In this document: positions 8,182 to 15,807 of the stretch, one piece after another
How the letters are laid out: every line of letters begins with the position of its first letter
Numbering within the stretch: position 1 is the stretch's first letter
Assembly: GCA_013812515.1 (NCBI GenBank)
Contig: JACCTI010000060.1
Location: 1 to 23,144 of the forward strand
DNA from: Chthoniobacterales bacterium
Lineage (GTDB): Bacteria; Verrucomicrobiota; Verrucomicrobiia; Chthoniobacterales; UBA10450
Length of the DNA stretch: 23,144 nt
Direction of reading: 5' to 3'
Made by a program: the position numbers and the translations under genes
The notes under the pieces: model-generated
What the model saw: the letters and a program-made list of their open reading frames with translations, nothing else
The model's database searches: none
What the model was told of the DNA's origin: nothing

Positions 8182-8676
8182 ATGAACAAGACCGTCATCG
8201 AGGTGCAGGTGCGCGCGGTTTTGCCGACGAGCGGCGGGTGCGCGGTGTTCCTCGGCAACAACGATAAAGTTTTCATCATTTACGTCGATCAGACGGTCGG
8301 AAGCGCAATCACGATGTTCATGCGCGACATCTCGAAAGAGCGCCCGCTCACCCATGATTTGATGGGGCATCTGATGACCGCGCTCGGTGCGCACGTCGAG
8401 CGGATCATCATCAACGATCTGAAGAACGCGACCTACTACGCGCGCATGATTGTTCGTGCCGAAAACGAGCTGCAACAGAAGAAGATCGTCGAGCTGGATG
8501 GGCGCCCGAGTGATTGCATCGCGATCGCGACGCAGCAGAAAGCGCCGATCTACGTCAGCCAGGAAGTCTGGGACGAAGTGGACGATATGAGCGACGTCCT
8601 CCGCAAAATGGAAGAGGAAGGTCTCAAGCCGGGGACAGAGGGGGAGGGTGGGCCGGAGTCTGCGGAAGAGGATTAA
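8182..8676 (+). CDS. Bifunctional nuclease (DUF151/BFN) family protein
   Basis: A 164-residue protein with a single BFN/DUF151 domain. Motifs are RPLTHDL at about 54-60, LDGRPSDCIAIA at about 105-116 and IYVSQEVWDE just after. Plant and Thermotoga relatives have been described as nucleases or studied structurally, but the role in most bacteria is unclear. The frame is open from 8092, but MNKTVIEVQV at 8182 matches the family start, so the first 30 codons are discarded. The C-terminal 25 residues are Glu/Gly-rich and probably disordered. It stands alone, divergent from speA and convergent with ptsI. Confidence 0.88.
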   Translation: MNKTVIEVQVRAVLPTSGGCAVFLGNNDKVFIIYVDQTVGSAITMFMRDISKERPLTHDLMGHLMTALGAHVERIIINDLKNATYYARMIVRAENELQQKKIVELDGRPSDCIAIATQQKAPIYVSQEVWDEVDDMSDVLRKMEEEGLKPGTEGEGGPESAEED

Positions 8677-8705
8677 ACGGTTTCAAATTTGTGCCAGCTG
8701 ACATT

Positions 8706-8737
8706 CGGGCGTGCGCTGCCCTCAGGGCGCTCGCCCG
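8706..8737 (+). terminator. Imperfect GC-rich hairpin between convergent genes
   Basis: CGGGCGTGCGC (8706-8716) pairs with GCGCTCGCCCG (8727-8737) with one mismatch around a 10-base loop, 30 bases after the DUF151 stop. There is no T-run, so it would be a non-canonical terminator. The rest of the convergent gap 8677-8831 shows nothing I recognise. Confidence 0.4.
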
Positions 8738-8831
8738 GTAAGGCTATCGTCACAGTGTCGGCGGAGGACAGCGGACGCTCCAGCGACGGCGCAGTAATTC
8801 GACCCATGCTTTGAGCAGAGCTAAAACAAAC

Positions 8832-10598
8832 CTAGCCTAACAAGTCGCCGTAGTTGCGCTGCGCCATTTGCCCGCAGAGCGCGAGAATGTCCGCCGGCGT
8901 CTCCAGCTCCAGCGCTTCCTCCACCAGCTTCTTGCATTCAGGAACTGAGAGGCTTTGCACGGCGCGTTTGACTCGCGGAACAAGGGAGGCACTCACACTG
9001 AACTCATCCAGGCCGAGGCCGATCAGGAGCGGCACCATGTTCAGATCGCCCGCCATTTCTCCGCATACCCCCACCCAGATATCGTGCGCATGCGCGCCGT
9101 CCGAAACCATCTTCAAAAGCTGCAGCACTGCCGGGTGAGTCGGCTCGTAGAGGTGCGCGATCCGCTCATTCACACGATCGACGGCCAGCGCGTACTGGAT
9201 GAGATCGTTCGTGCCGATGCTGAAGAAATCCACTTCCCGCGCGAGCGCGTGAGCACAGAGGGCGGCGCTCGGAATTTCGATCATCGCGCCTACTTCTGTC
9301 CCGCTCCCGAACGGCAGGCCTTCGCGCTGCAACTCCGCTTTGCAATCCTCGAGCACTGCGAGAGCACGCCGCAGTTCATCCACGCCTGAGATCATCGGGA
9401 ACATAATCTTCACGTTCTCGGCCGCGCTCGCGCGGAGGATGGCTCGCAACTGGGCTTTAAAAATGTGCAGGTTCTCCAGGCAGAAACGGATGGCGCGCAG
9501 TCCCATGAACGGGTTCAGCTCATCCTCCGCGTTCATGCCGGTTGCGATCTTGTCGCCGCCCAAATCAAACGTTCGGATAATGAGCGGATGGGGCGAGACG
9601 TGCTCCGCGACGGTGCGATAGGTTTCGAACTGCTCCTCTTCCGTCGGCAAAGTCCGGCGGTTCAGATAAAGGAACTCCGTGCGATACAGTCCGATGCCTT
9701 CGGCGCCGTTCGTGACGACCGACCCGACATCCCCCGGCAACTCGATATTCGCCGAAAGGACAATGTGACGCCCGTCCCGCGTGGTTGATTTCGTCTCGCG
9801 CAGACCGGTGAGCTGCTCCGTCACCAGCTCCTTGCGATGTTTGAGCTCGCCGTAATGCCAGAGCGTTTCCGGCGTTGGATCGAGAACGAGGAGTCCGTTG
9901 TAGCCGTCGAGCAGCACCTCCTGGCCCGTCTCCAGTTTGTTGGTTACATGGTGCAATCCCACGACGGCGGGGATGCTGAGCGAACGCGCCATGATCGCGG
10001 TGTGCGAGGTGCGGCTGCCGAGATCGGTGGCGAGCCCGAGGACCTGCTCGCGATTCATCGTCGCGGTGTCGGAAGGCGTAATATTATGCGCCACGAGGAT
10101 GTGCTGTTCCGTCAAGGCAAGGAACGCCTTGGGCGCTTTGCCTAACAAATTGCGCACGACCCGGCGCGTGACGTCCTGGATGTCGAGCGCACGTTCGCGC
10201 AGATATGGATCGTCGATTTTGCTCAGCGTCTCCGCGTAATGGGTCGCGACCTCCTGGAAGACGAACTCCACGTTGCACAGATCCGCCTTCAATTTGCGTA
10301 GCACTTCATCGATCAAGGTCCGGTCTTCGACCACGAGCAGATGCGCGTCGAAAATGCCTGCGTCCTTCGCCCCGATGGCTTCCGCGATCTGCTGCTGCAT
10401 CTCGAGGATTTGCGCGCGCGTTTGGATGAGCGCGGTCTCGAAGCGACCGATCTCCCCCGTGATGTCCGCGGCCTGAATCCGGTACCGGACCACGTCCTCG
10501 AAGTCGTCGTGGACGACATAGATTTTCCCGCGCGCGATCCCAGGAGAAACGCCGATCCCGGTGTATCGGACTTCGGGATTGATCTGCTCACTGCTCAT
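8832..10598 (-). CDS. ptsI: PTS Enzyme I (phosphoenolpyruvate-protein phosphotransferase)
   Basis: Transfers phosphate from PEP to HPr. It has 588 residues, against 575 in E. coli. The order is an N-terminal HPr-binding and phosphohistidine part with SRTSHTAIMAR at about 195-205, giving His199 as the phospho-acceptor, then a C-terminal PEP-binding barrel with LYRTEFLYLNR, EVGAMIEIPSAAL, FSIGTNDLIQY and the catalytic-Cys motif GVCGEMAGD. All key residues appear intact. The N-terminal YTGIGVSPGIARG is typical. It is third in line after hprK and the HPr gene, but separated from the latter by a 243-bp gap, so it may have its own promoter. No sugar permease (EIIBC) or EIIA is in the window, so a regulatory relay is likely, though unlinked permeases cannot be excluded. 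Confidence 0.96.
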   Translation of the reverse strand: MSSEQINPEVRYTGIGVSPGIARGKIYVVHDDFEDVVRYRIQAADITGEIGRFETALIQTRAQILEMQQQIAEAIGAKDAGIFDAHLLVVEDRTLIDEVLRKLKADLCNVEFVFQEVATHYAETLSKIDDPYLRERALDIQDVTRRVVRNLLGKAPKAFLALTEQHILVAHNITPSDTATMNREQVLGLATDLGSRTSHTAIMARSLSIPAVVGLHHVTNKLETGQEVLLDGYNGLLVLDPTPETLWHYGELKHRKELVTEQLTGLRETKSTTRDGRHIVLSANIELPGDVGSVVTNGAEGIGLYRTEFLYLNRRTLPTEEEQFETYRTVAEHVSPHPLIIRTFDLGGDKIATGMNAEDELNPFMGLRAIRFCLENLHIFKAQLRAILRASAAENVKIMFPMISGVDELRRALAVLEDCKAELQREGLPFGSGTEVGAMIEIPSAALCAHALAREVDFFSIGTNDLIQYALAVDRVNERIAHLYEPTHPAVLQLLKMVSDGAHAHDIWVGVCGEMAGDLNMVPLLIGLGLDEFSVSASLVPRVKRAVQSLSVPECKKLVEEALELETPADILALCGQMAQRNYGDLLG

Positions 10599-10841
10599 GC
10601 CGGTGCGAGACTAACTTGCGTGTCAAGATTCGCACCTGTGGCCGAGATTGCACTCGGAAGGCCGCGCGCATGTCACCCCGAAGCAGCGCAGACGCTGAGA
10701 AGACATCTCGCCGAGTGCCAAATCACACGAACTATAGCTCGTCCGGTCATGCAATACGGTGAAGGTCCTCGCGCTTCCTTTTTCGGCTTACAAGCCGCCG
10801 CCACGCCCCTGCTGACTCGGGAGCGGCAAGAGACGCCGCGC
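10599..10841. other. 243-bp gap inside the HPr-Enzyme I cluster
   Basis: No coding sequence is recognised here. It holds an 8-bp inverted repeat (10650-10657 with 10711-10718) enclosing a degenerate dispersed repeat (10671-10710). A TATAGT box lies on the minus strand at 10736-10731, with no convincing -35. The gap interrupts an otherwise overlapping gene order, so a separate ptsI promoter is plausible. Confidence 0.5.
10650..10718 (+). repeat. Dispersed intergenic repeat flanked by inverted arms
   Basis: Arms GCACTCGG (10650-10657) and CCGAGTGC (10711-10718) enclose a stretch starting TGTCACCCCGA and ending ATCTCG. The core resembles the unit at 17156-17197 (TGTCATCCTGA to CCTCGC) and the widespread intergenic repeat of the form TGTCATCCTGAGCGAAGCGA. 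It is degenerate. No function is assigned. Confidence 0.45.
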
Positions 10842-11147
10842 TTATTCTTCCGTGAACTTGTTGGCGATCAATTCTTCGAGTTCCTCCATCGCCTTGGCCG
10901 CATCGGCTCCTTCGCAACGGATAACCAGCTTTGAGCCCTGTCCCGCCGCCAGCATCATCAGGCCCATGATGCTCTTGCCGTTAATCTGCTCGCCCTCTTT
11001 TTCCACCCAGACTTCCGACCGATACCGGCTCGCAACCCGCACAAACATCGCGGCGGGCCGGGCATGCATTCCGAGACGATTTACGATCGTCACTTCCTTC
11101 TCGATCCTGTCCCCACGACTCGAAGACTTCCGATTTAACAGCCCCAT
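10842..11147 (-). CDS. ptsH: HPr phosphocarrier protein
   Basis: A 101-residue HPr. His28 in NRLGMHARPA is the site phosphorylated by Enzyme I, and Ser59 in NGKSIMGLM is the site for HPr kinase. The SIMGLMMLAAGQGS stretch is close to Gram-positive-type HPr. A 14-residue polar N-terminal extension (MGLLNRKSSSRGDR) precedes the normal fold, which is longer than the usual 85-90 residue HPr. The start overlaps the hprK stop by one base (TAATG), implying coupled translation of kinase and substrate. Both phosphorylation sites being intact fits the linked hprK. Confidence 0.95.
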   Translation of the reverse strand: MGLLNRKSSSRGDRIEKEVTIVNRLGMHARPAAMFVRVASRYRSEVWVEKEGEQINGKSIMGLMMLAAGQGSKLVIRCEGADAAKAMEELEELIANKFTEE

Positions 11148-12136
11148 TAGCTTGCCTTGGCTCCCATCAAATTAAGCAGCTTATCATTGAACTCTACGGC
11201 GCTGTTCCGCCCGAGTCCCTTTAGTTTTTGATCCATGGCCGCGACTTCGATCAGCCGCGCAATGTCTCTCCCCGGCCGCACCGGGATGTTGATGTGCGGT
11301 ACCTGCAACTTCAGGACCTCGTAGAACTCCTGATCCAGCCCGATCCTATCCACGTCTTCGAGCTCCTGCCAGTCCTTTAAGGTCACGACGAGATCGAGCC
11401 GCTTCTCGGTTCGAAAGGCGCCGATCCCGAAAATTGAAGCCACATTGATGATGCCGATCCCGCGCACTTCCATGTGGTAGCGGGTCAACTCCGGCGCCGT
11501 CGCCATCAGCTCGCGCCCTTCCAGAGATTTGATCCGTGTCACGTCGTCCGCCACCAGGCTGTAGCCCCGCTCGATCAGACCCAGAACAGCCTCGCTTTTC
11601 CCGATGCCGCTCTGGCCGCGAATCAGCACGCCGATGCCGAGGATATCGACCATGCTGCCGAACTCCGTCACCGTGGGCGAGAAGTCCACTTCCATCGCGA
11701 TCGTGGCCGCATTGATGAATCGCATCGTAACCATCGGGGTGCGGAAAACCGCGATCAGCGCCTCTTCGGCCACGGCGAGGAGTTCTGGGCTGAGGTGCGC
11801 ACCACGGGAGACGACCAGGCAGGGAATCTTCTGCGCACAAAGCCGGCGGAAGCGATGGCTGCGGGCGCCGGAGGAGAGACTTTCCAAGTACGATTGCTCG
11901 GCCGCGCCGAGGACCTGCACCCGTTTATCGGCGAAATAATTATAGAAGCCGGAAAGCGCGAGGCCGGGGCGGTTGATGGTGGGCTCGCGGATTTTTCGGT
12001 CGAATCCGACGCGCGCCCCTTCCAGTTTCAACTGCAATTTCTCGCCGTGCGCCTGGTAGAACGTTTCGACCGTGACGACGGGAACGTTCTTGCGCAAGGC
12101 AGTGCCGGAGGTGATCGGGACGGGCGCCTGGCTCAT
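11147..12136 (-). CDS. hprK: HPr kinase/phosphorylase
   Basis: Phosphorylates, and in many species dephosphorylates, the regulatory serine of HPr. It has 329 residues with an N-terminal DRTGG-like domain and a C-terminal kinase domain carrying P-loop GQSGIGKS at about 174-181, VADD at about 195-198, the family signature MEVRGIGIINVASIFG at about 222-237 and PVRPGRDIARLIEVAAM near the C-terminus. The His just upstream of the P-loop in most family members (in a VHG-type motif) is Phe here (TEFGSMVDILG), which may alter phosphorylase activity. It is the first gene of a unit with ptsH. The 98 bases upstream to the small plus-strand ORF at 12235 should hold its promoter. Confidence 0.94.
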   Translation of the reverse strand: MSQAPVPITSGTALRKNVPVVTVETFYQAHGEKLQLKLEGARVGFDRKIREPTINRPGLALSGFYNYFADKRVQVLGAAEQSYLESLSSGARSHRFRRLCAQKIPCLVVSRGAHLSPELLAVAEEALIAVFRTPMVTMRFINAATIAMEVDFSPTVTEFGSMVDILGIGVLIRGQSGIGKSEAVLGLIERGYSLVADDVTRIKSLEGRELMATAPELTRYHMEVRGIGIINVASIFGIGAFRTEKRLDLVVTLKDWQELEDVDRIGLDQEFYEVLKLQVPHINIPVRPGRDIARLIEVAAMDQKLKGLGRNSAVEFNDKLLNLMGAKAS

Positions 12137-12234
12137 GATCGCTTACTCAATACCCAACCTTCACTGACCCGGCGAAACTTTTTCCTAGAACGGCCGCGTC
12201 TTGCGCTGAGAGTCGCGCAGCCATCCCGCCCATC

Positions 12235-12348
12235 TTGAAGACCGCAGCCGTGCATTTTTCCCAAGTCTTACTCCTCGCTTTCCTCTTCTGGGCCGCGGCA
12301 ATGTCTCTCTATACGCGCTACGATCAGTTTCCGCCGCGCGCTCTATGA
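12235..12348 (+). CDS. Possible small membrane peptide (TTG start)
   Basis: A 37-residue frame from TTG 12235 to TGA 12346-12348. It consists of a short polar start (LKTAAVHFSQ), a strongly hydrophobic segment (VLLLAFLFWAAAMSLY, about residues 11-26) and a polar tail ending FPPRAL. Its stop overlaps ATG 12345, which opens an 18-codon frame ending at TGA 12399-12401, and that overlaps ATG 12398 of the next gene. This chain of ATGA overlaps is what suggests translation. No Shine-Dalgarno is seen and the non-ATG start is uncertain. It could be a shadow of the promoter region. Confidence 0.3.
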   Translation: MKTAAVHFSQVLLLAFLFWAAAMSLYTRYDQFPPRAL

Positions 12349-12397
12349 ACGTTGCTTTCATGAAGGTCGCCTCCATGTCCGAGGGATCACGCACCTT

Positions 12398-12859
12398 ATG
12401 AATTGGAAAGAGGCAGCCGTCGTGTGGGCGCGATCCCGGTGGAAACCGATGTTTATCTTCACGGCAGCCTGTCTGCTCATCGGCGAGCAATACCCGTTCT
12501 CGAATTTTCCGATGTACTCCAGCTTTGGGTCGAGCACTTATTATCTCTATCTAGGGGACGGAATGGGCGCGCCCGTGGCGAGCCTGGAAACGATCGGCAT
12601 GAGCACGCCAACACTGAAAAAGGTGTTCTCGACTGAGATGCGGAAGGAACGGGAACGTCTGCAGATTCGCGCCGGGGAACTGACTCCGGAACAGAAGCAA
12701 CTCGTCGGCGAACGCCTCCTCGCCCGGCTCAAGAACTCGCCCGCCGCCCGGCAGAGAGGTGGCCCAAAGCCAGAGATTTTGCGTCTCTACGAAGTGAACA
12801 TCTCAGTCCGCGGCGGGCGCTTCGAGAAGCAGACGGAACTGGTGGCGGAGAGTCGATGA
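12398..12859 (+). CDS. Membrane-anchored protein of unknown function
   Basis: I do not recognise a named family. The 153-residue product has a basic N-terminus (MNWKEAAVVWARSRWK), one membrane segment at about 17-30 (PMFIFTAACLLIG), then a conserved-looking EQYPFSNFPMYSSF motif, followed by a hydrophilic domain that would lie outside the inner membrane. I associate the FPMYS-type motif with small partners of polytopic HTTM-like proteins, but this is recollection, not a search. Its stop overlaps the start of the next gene (ATGA at 12856-12859), so the two are probably made together. GAGG lies about 13 bases upstream of ATG 12398, too far to be a convincing ribosome site; coupling from the upstream short frame is an alternative. 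Confidence 0.75.
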   Translation: MNWKEAAVVWARSRWKPMFIFTAACLLIGEQYPFSNFPMYSSFGSSTYYLYLGDGMGAPVASLETIGMSTPTLKKVFSTEMRKERERLQIRAGELTPEQKQLVGERLLARLKNSPAARQRGGPKPEILRLYEVNISVRGGRFEKQTELVAESR

Positions 12860-13752
12860 ACCTGCGACCGGCTCCGATTCACTTTGCCTGGTACGAACGT
12901 CTGGCGATGCGCGTGCTCTTCGCCCTCGTGCTCGAGAGACATATTCCTGCTTCACTCTCTCATCTCACCATCACAGCTCCAAACGGAGTGGCCCGCATCA
13001 TCGACGTCCGCTTCCTGCTCGAGCCTTCGGTCTTCGCCGTCGGGCGATCTCTCCTTCTCGCTGCCCTAGTCCTTTACGTGCTGCGCGTCGGCTGGTCGAT
13101 CGCCCTGCCTTACATCACGCTCTTCAGCATTGGAGTCGGCACAATCATTAACTCGCAAGGCGCGATCTCACATTACCTCCAGATCGTTTCGCTCGTTCTG
13201 TTGGCTCAAACCGCGGCGCACTTCTACAGCCTTTCGGGCAAGGGAAAGGCTGCTGCGTCTGAGGGCCTTTCGCGGGAAGACCTCCTCGTCAATTGGTCCC
13301 AGCAAACCATTGCGGCGGTCTATCTGGTCTCCGCGCTTACAAAGCTGATCCACACGAAGGGCGCCTGGATTCTGCAAAGTCCATTGATTGCGGTGCAGAT
13401 CATTAAAACGACGGAGCAGGATTACTATGACCGGCTGCATCCCGCCGGGCTCCAGGCCGGTCTGCGGGTAGCGGAATGGATCACGCTGCATCCATTGCTC
13501 GTGATGCTGATTATGACCGGTGGATTGCTCCTGGAGTTAAGCGCGCCGTTGCTCCTGCTCGGCCGAGGCTGGGCCGCATGCTACGGTCTGGCACTCGTCG
13601 CCTTTCACGAGACCGTCGGCCGCGTGATGCAACTCCACTTCACCTATAACGAGTATCTGATTTGGATCTATCTCGTGAACGTGCCGTTCTGGGTTTGGCT
13701 GGGGTGGCGCAGGATGCGCGAGCGATTCAAGCGGCCGGATAGCGCGGCCTAA
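12856..13752 (+). CDS. Polytopic membrane protein, HTTM/DoxX-like in appearance
   Basis: A 298-residue integral membrane protein with hydrophobic segments at about 58-76, 82-98, 105-122, 149-165, 210-235, 238-251 and 266-286. A hydrophilic, Lys/Glu-containing loop lies at about 124-145. Isolated polar residues in or near membrane segments (His106, Glu227, His251, Glu252, His261) are the best candidates for function. The LLLELSAPLLLLG stretch resembles DoxX/MauE/HTTM-type families, some of which act in lipid, quinone or vitamin K-type chemistry; this is weak inference. It is coupled to the preceding gene by a 4-base overlap. Its TAA overlaps the hpf stop codon on the other strand, so the two genes converge with no gap. 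Confidence 0.75.
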   Translation: MNLRPAPIHFAWYERLAMRVLFALVLERHIPASLSHLTITAPNGVARIIDVRFLLEPSVFAVGRSLLLAALVLYVLRVGWSIALPYITLFSIGVGTIINSQGAISHYLQIVSLVLLAQTAAHFYSLSGKGKAAASEGLSREDLLVNWSQQTIAAVYLVSALTKLIHTKGAWILQSPLIAVQIIKTTEQDYYDRLHPAGLQAGLRVAEWITLHPLLVMLIMTGGLLLELSAPLLLLGRGWAACYGLALVAFHETVGRVMQLHFTYNEYLIWIYLVNVPFWVWLGWRRMRERFKRPDSAA

Positions 13753-14333
13753 CCGGCAGCAGGATCGATCAACCCAAAGTCGCCGCCTTTCCGGCGATAG
13801 AGCACGTTCACGCGGGAGCTCCGCGGATTCATGAAAACGAGGAAATGGCGGTGCGACATTTCCAATTGCAGCACCGCTTCGTCCACAAACATCGGCTTCA
13901 CCGGATAACGCTCGGTTCGCACCACGGGATGATGCGCCCCATCTTCTTCGCCATCCAGTTCCACCGGCTCGGCTTCGAGCACGTGCTCTTCCAGGTGATG
14001 GACGATGTCTTTGCGCGGCCGATGCTTCTTCATGAGGCGCGTTTTGTACTTGCGCATCTGGCGCGCGACCTTGTCCACGACCGCATCGATCGCGGCGTAC
14101 ATGTCGTTCGTCTCTTCGCGGGCCTCGATCGTGATGTGATTCGAACAAACCAGCACCACCTCGGCGGAATGCCGATACTTCTCCACTTCCAGAATGACGT
14201 GGGCCTCGATGATCTTCGGATAATCCAGGTGCAGGCTCTCGATTTTCTTCGTGATGTAATCGTTGATCGCTTCCGTGATCTGGAGATGGCGGCCGGTCAC
14301 TTTCACCGGCGGGTGGGCATTGGCTGTCTTCAC
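13749..14333 (-). CDS. hpf: Long-form ribosome hibernation promoting factor
   Basis: Binds the 30S subunit and dimerises 70S ribosomes into inactive 100S particles in starvation. At 194 residues it is the long form. The N-terminal RaiA/YfiA fold is at about 8-105 (VTGRHLQITEAINDYI at the start, then a basic helix RQMRKYKTRLMKKHRPRK). An acidic linker at about 113-135 follows, and a C-terminal dimerisation domain at about 138-190 includes YPVKPMFVDEAVLQLE and HFLVFMNP. One protein therefore does the work split between RMF and short HPF in enterobacteria. It starts 14 bases after the lptB stop, so it is last in the kdsA-lptCAB unit. Its stop overlaps that of the converging membrane gene. Confidence 0.94.
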   Translation of the reverse strand: MKTANAHPPVKVTGRHLQITEAINDYITKKIESLHLDYPKIIEAHVILEVEKYRHSAEVVLVCSNHITIEAREETNDMYAAIDAVVDKVARQMRKYKTRLMKKHRPRKDIVHHLEEHVLEAEPVELDGEEDGAHHPVVRTERYPVKPMFVDEAVLQLEMSHRHFLVFMNPRSSRVNVLYRRKGGDFGLIDPAAG

Positions 14334-14347
14334 GAGTTTCCTTTCGG

Positions 14348-15145
14348 TTACATCCGGAACCGCTCGCCCAGGTAAAGCTGGCGGCTAATCGGATCGTTAA
14401 TCAGAAAATCTTTCGTTCCCTCGCTCTCGACGCGTCCTTCGAAAATCAGATAGGCGCGGTCCACGATGGAAAGCGTTTCGCGCACGTTGTGATCCGTGAT
14501 CAGGATGGCGAGCCCGGACTTGCGGAGATTCACCACGATCTGCTGCACATCATAGACCGCGATCGGATCGACTCCGCTGAACGGTTCGTCGAGCATGAGC
14601 AGGCTTGGTTTCGTGACGAGCGAGCGCGCAATCGTGAGCCGCCGTTTCTCCCCGCCACTTAATGTGAGGGCGGTGTTCTTCGCCAGCTTCTCAATGCCGA
14701 ACTGGTGCAGCAATTCATCGCAACGGTGCCGGCGTTTCTGCTTGGAAAGCGGTAACGTCTCCAGGATCGCGAGGATGTTTTGTTCCACCGTCAGCTTCCG
14801 AAAAACTGATTCCTCCTGCGGCAGATATCCCATGCCGAGGCGGGCCCGTTTGTACATCGGGTAGTTCGTGACGTCGGCTCCGGAGAAGAGGACCCGGCCG
14901 CCGTTTGGCCTAACGAGTCCAACGATCATATAGAAGCTCGTCGTTTTCCCCGCGCCGTTGGGACCGAGCAAGCCGACGATCTCTCCGGCGCGCACGTTGA
15001 TGTCAATTCCGTTCACGACCGCGCGCCCGCCGTAGACCTTCACCAATTCTTCCGTGGCAAGGACGAAATCCCCCGCCACAGGAACCTGCGGAGACCAAGT
15101 GGCTGCTGCGGCCGGTGCCGGCGGTGGAGCGGTCTTGCTCGTCAT
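14348..15145 (-). CDS. lptB: LPS export ABC transporter ATP-binding protein
   Basis: Cytoplasmic ATPase that drives LPS extraction from the inner membrane with LptFG and LptC. It has 265 residues, longer than the 241 of E. coli because of an Ala/Pro-rich N-terminal extension (about 1-25). Motifs are Walker A GPNGAGKT at 61-68, Q-loop LPQEES at about 108-113, signature LSGGE at 162-166, Walker B LLMLDEP at 182-188 and H-loop His219 in ITDHNV. The PQEESVFRKLTVEQN stretch is characteristic of LptB. The start overlaps the lptA stop (ATGA), and hpf follows after 14 bases. The permease genes lptF/lptG are not in the window. Confidence 0.95.
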   Translation of the reverse strand: MTSKTAPPPAPAAAATWSPQVPVAGDFVLATEELVKVYGGRAVVNGIDINVRAGEIVGLLGPNGAGKTTSFYMIVGLVRPNGGRVLFSGADVTNYPMYKRARLGMGYLPQEESVFRKLTVEQNILAILETLPLSKQKRRHRCDELLHQFGIEKLAKNTALTLSGGEKRRLTIARSLVTKPSLLMLDEPFSGVDPIAVYDVQQIVVNLRKSGLAILITDHNVRETLSIVDRAYLIFEGRVESEGTKDFLINDPISRQLYLGERFRM

Positions 15146-15807
15146 GGCCTAACCGGCTTCGGGGCTTCTGGTTTCCCTTCCTGCTTGATCTCCGTGCGAC
15201 TGGGCCCGCGGGTTGTTAATTGCCCAGACTGATTGATGAGCATCACGGTAGCGGGGCTGGTCGCCACGTGTGTGTTCATTCCGCTCTGCACGCGCGGATT
15301 CCCCTTCAGCTCTACGTTTCCATCCACCGTCGTGTAAGTCGCGACGTCAGCGCGGCCAATCGAACGGACGGGCGGCCCGCCGTTCTCCCCCGGAGCTTCA
15401 CGCACCACGCCGACGTTCCCTTCCGCGACGGCTTTTTCCAACCCCTGGTCCTGACTGGTTTTCACCTCACCGGCGACGCGCGGCTTCGCATCCTCTTTGC
15501 TAAGGTAAACCGTGAGCTTCTCAGCCTGCACGTTGAAACGAGGATCCTTCACGATGACGTGACCGCTGAAGACGCCGATGTGCTTCGCGGAATCGAAGAA
15601 CGCCTGGTCCGCGTAAATCTCCGTCACGATCGGCTGACCCGGTGGAAGAGCACCTCCAAGGCCAGCAGCTTTTAGCGGATCGTTCTCGCCTGACTTCTGC
15701 CGAAGCTTTGCCGGAGGTGACAACGCGGCGCTCGGCTGACTCTGCGCACTCAGTTCGCCGCCAGCGACCGCGAAGAGCAGGATCGTTCCGGCAATCGCCC
15801 TTCTCAT
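15142..15807 (-). CDS. lptA: Periplasmic LPS-bridge protein, LptA/OstA family
   Basis: Forms the periplasmic bridge carrying LPS to the outer membrane. The 221-residue product starts at ATG 15807-15805, overlapping the lptC stop (ATGA). The frame is open further upstream to 16290, but that part overlaps lptC and is meaningless. MRRAIAGTILLFAVAGGELSAQ is a signal peptide. A Pro/Lys-rich linker follows, then an OstA-like beta-jellyroll at about 60-200 with repeated strand patterns (FSGHVIVKDPRFNVQAEKLTVYL, AVAEGNVGVV, VELKGNPRV). The C-terminal tail is basic. Sequence similarity in this family is low, so the assignment rests on pattern plus position between lptC and lptB. Confidence 0.88.
   Translation of the reverse strand: MRRAIAGTILLFAVAGGELSAQSQPSAALSPPAKLRQKSGENDPLKAAGLGGALPPGQPIVTEIYADQAFFDSAKHIGVFSGHVIVKDPRFNVQAEKLTVYLSKEDAKPRVAGEVKTSQDQGLEKAVAEGNVGVVREAPGENGGPPVRSIGRADVATYTTVDGNVELKGNPRVQSGMNTHVATSPATVMLINQSGQLTTRGPSRTEIKQEGKPEAPKPVRP

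Noticed and set aside
8182..8676. DUF151 protein as part of a nuclease-based defence system
   Set aside because: No toxin, helicase, methylase or mobile-element partner is adjacent, and the family is widespread in ordinary chromosomal contexts.
11474..12238. 254-codon open frame on the plus strand
   Set aside because: It mirrors hprK on the opposite strand and its translation is rich in His, Arg and Asp as expected of an antisense shadow.
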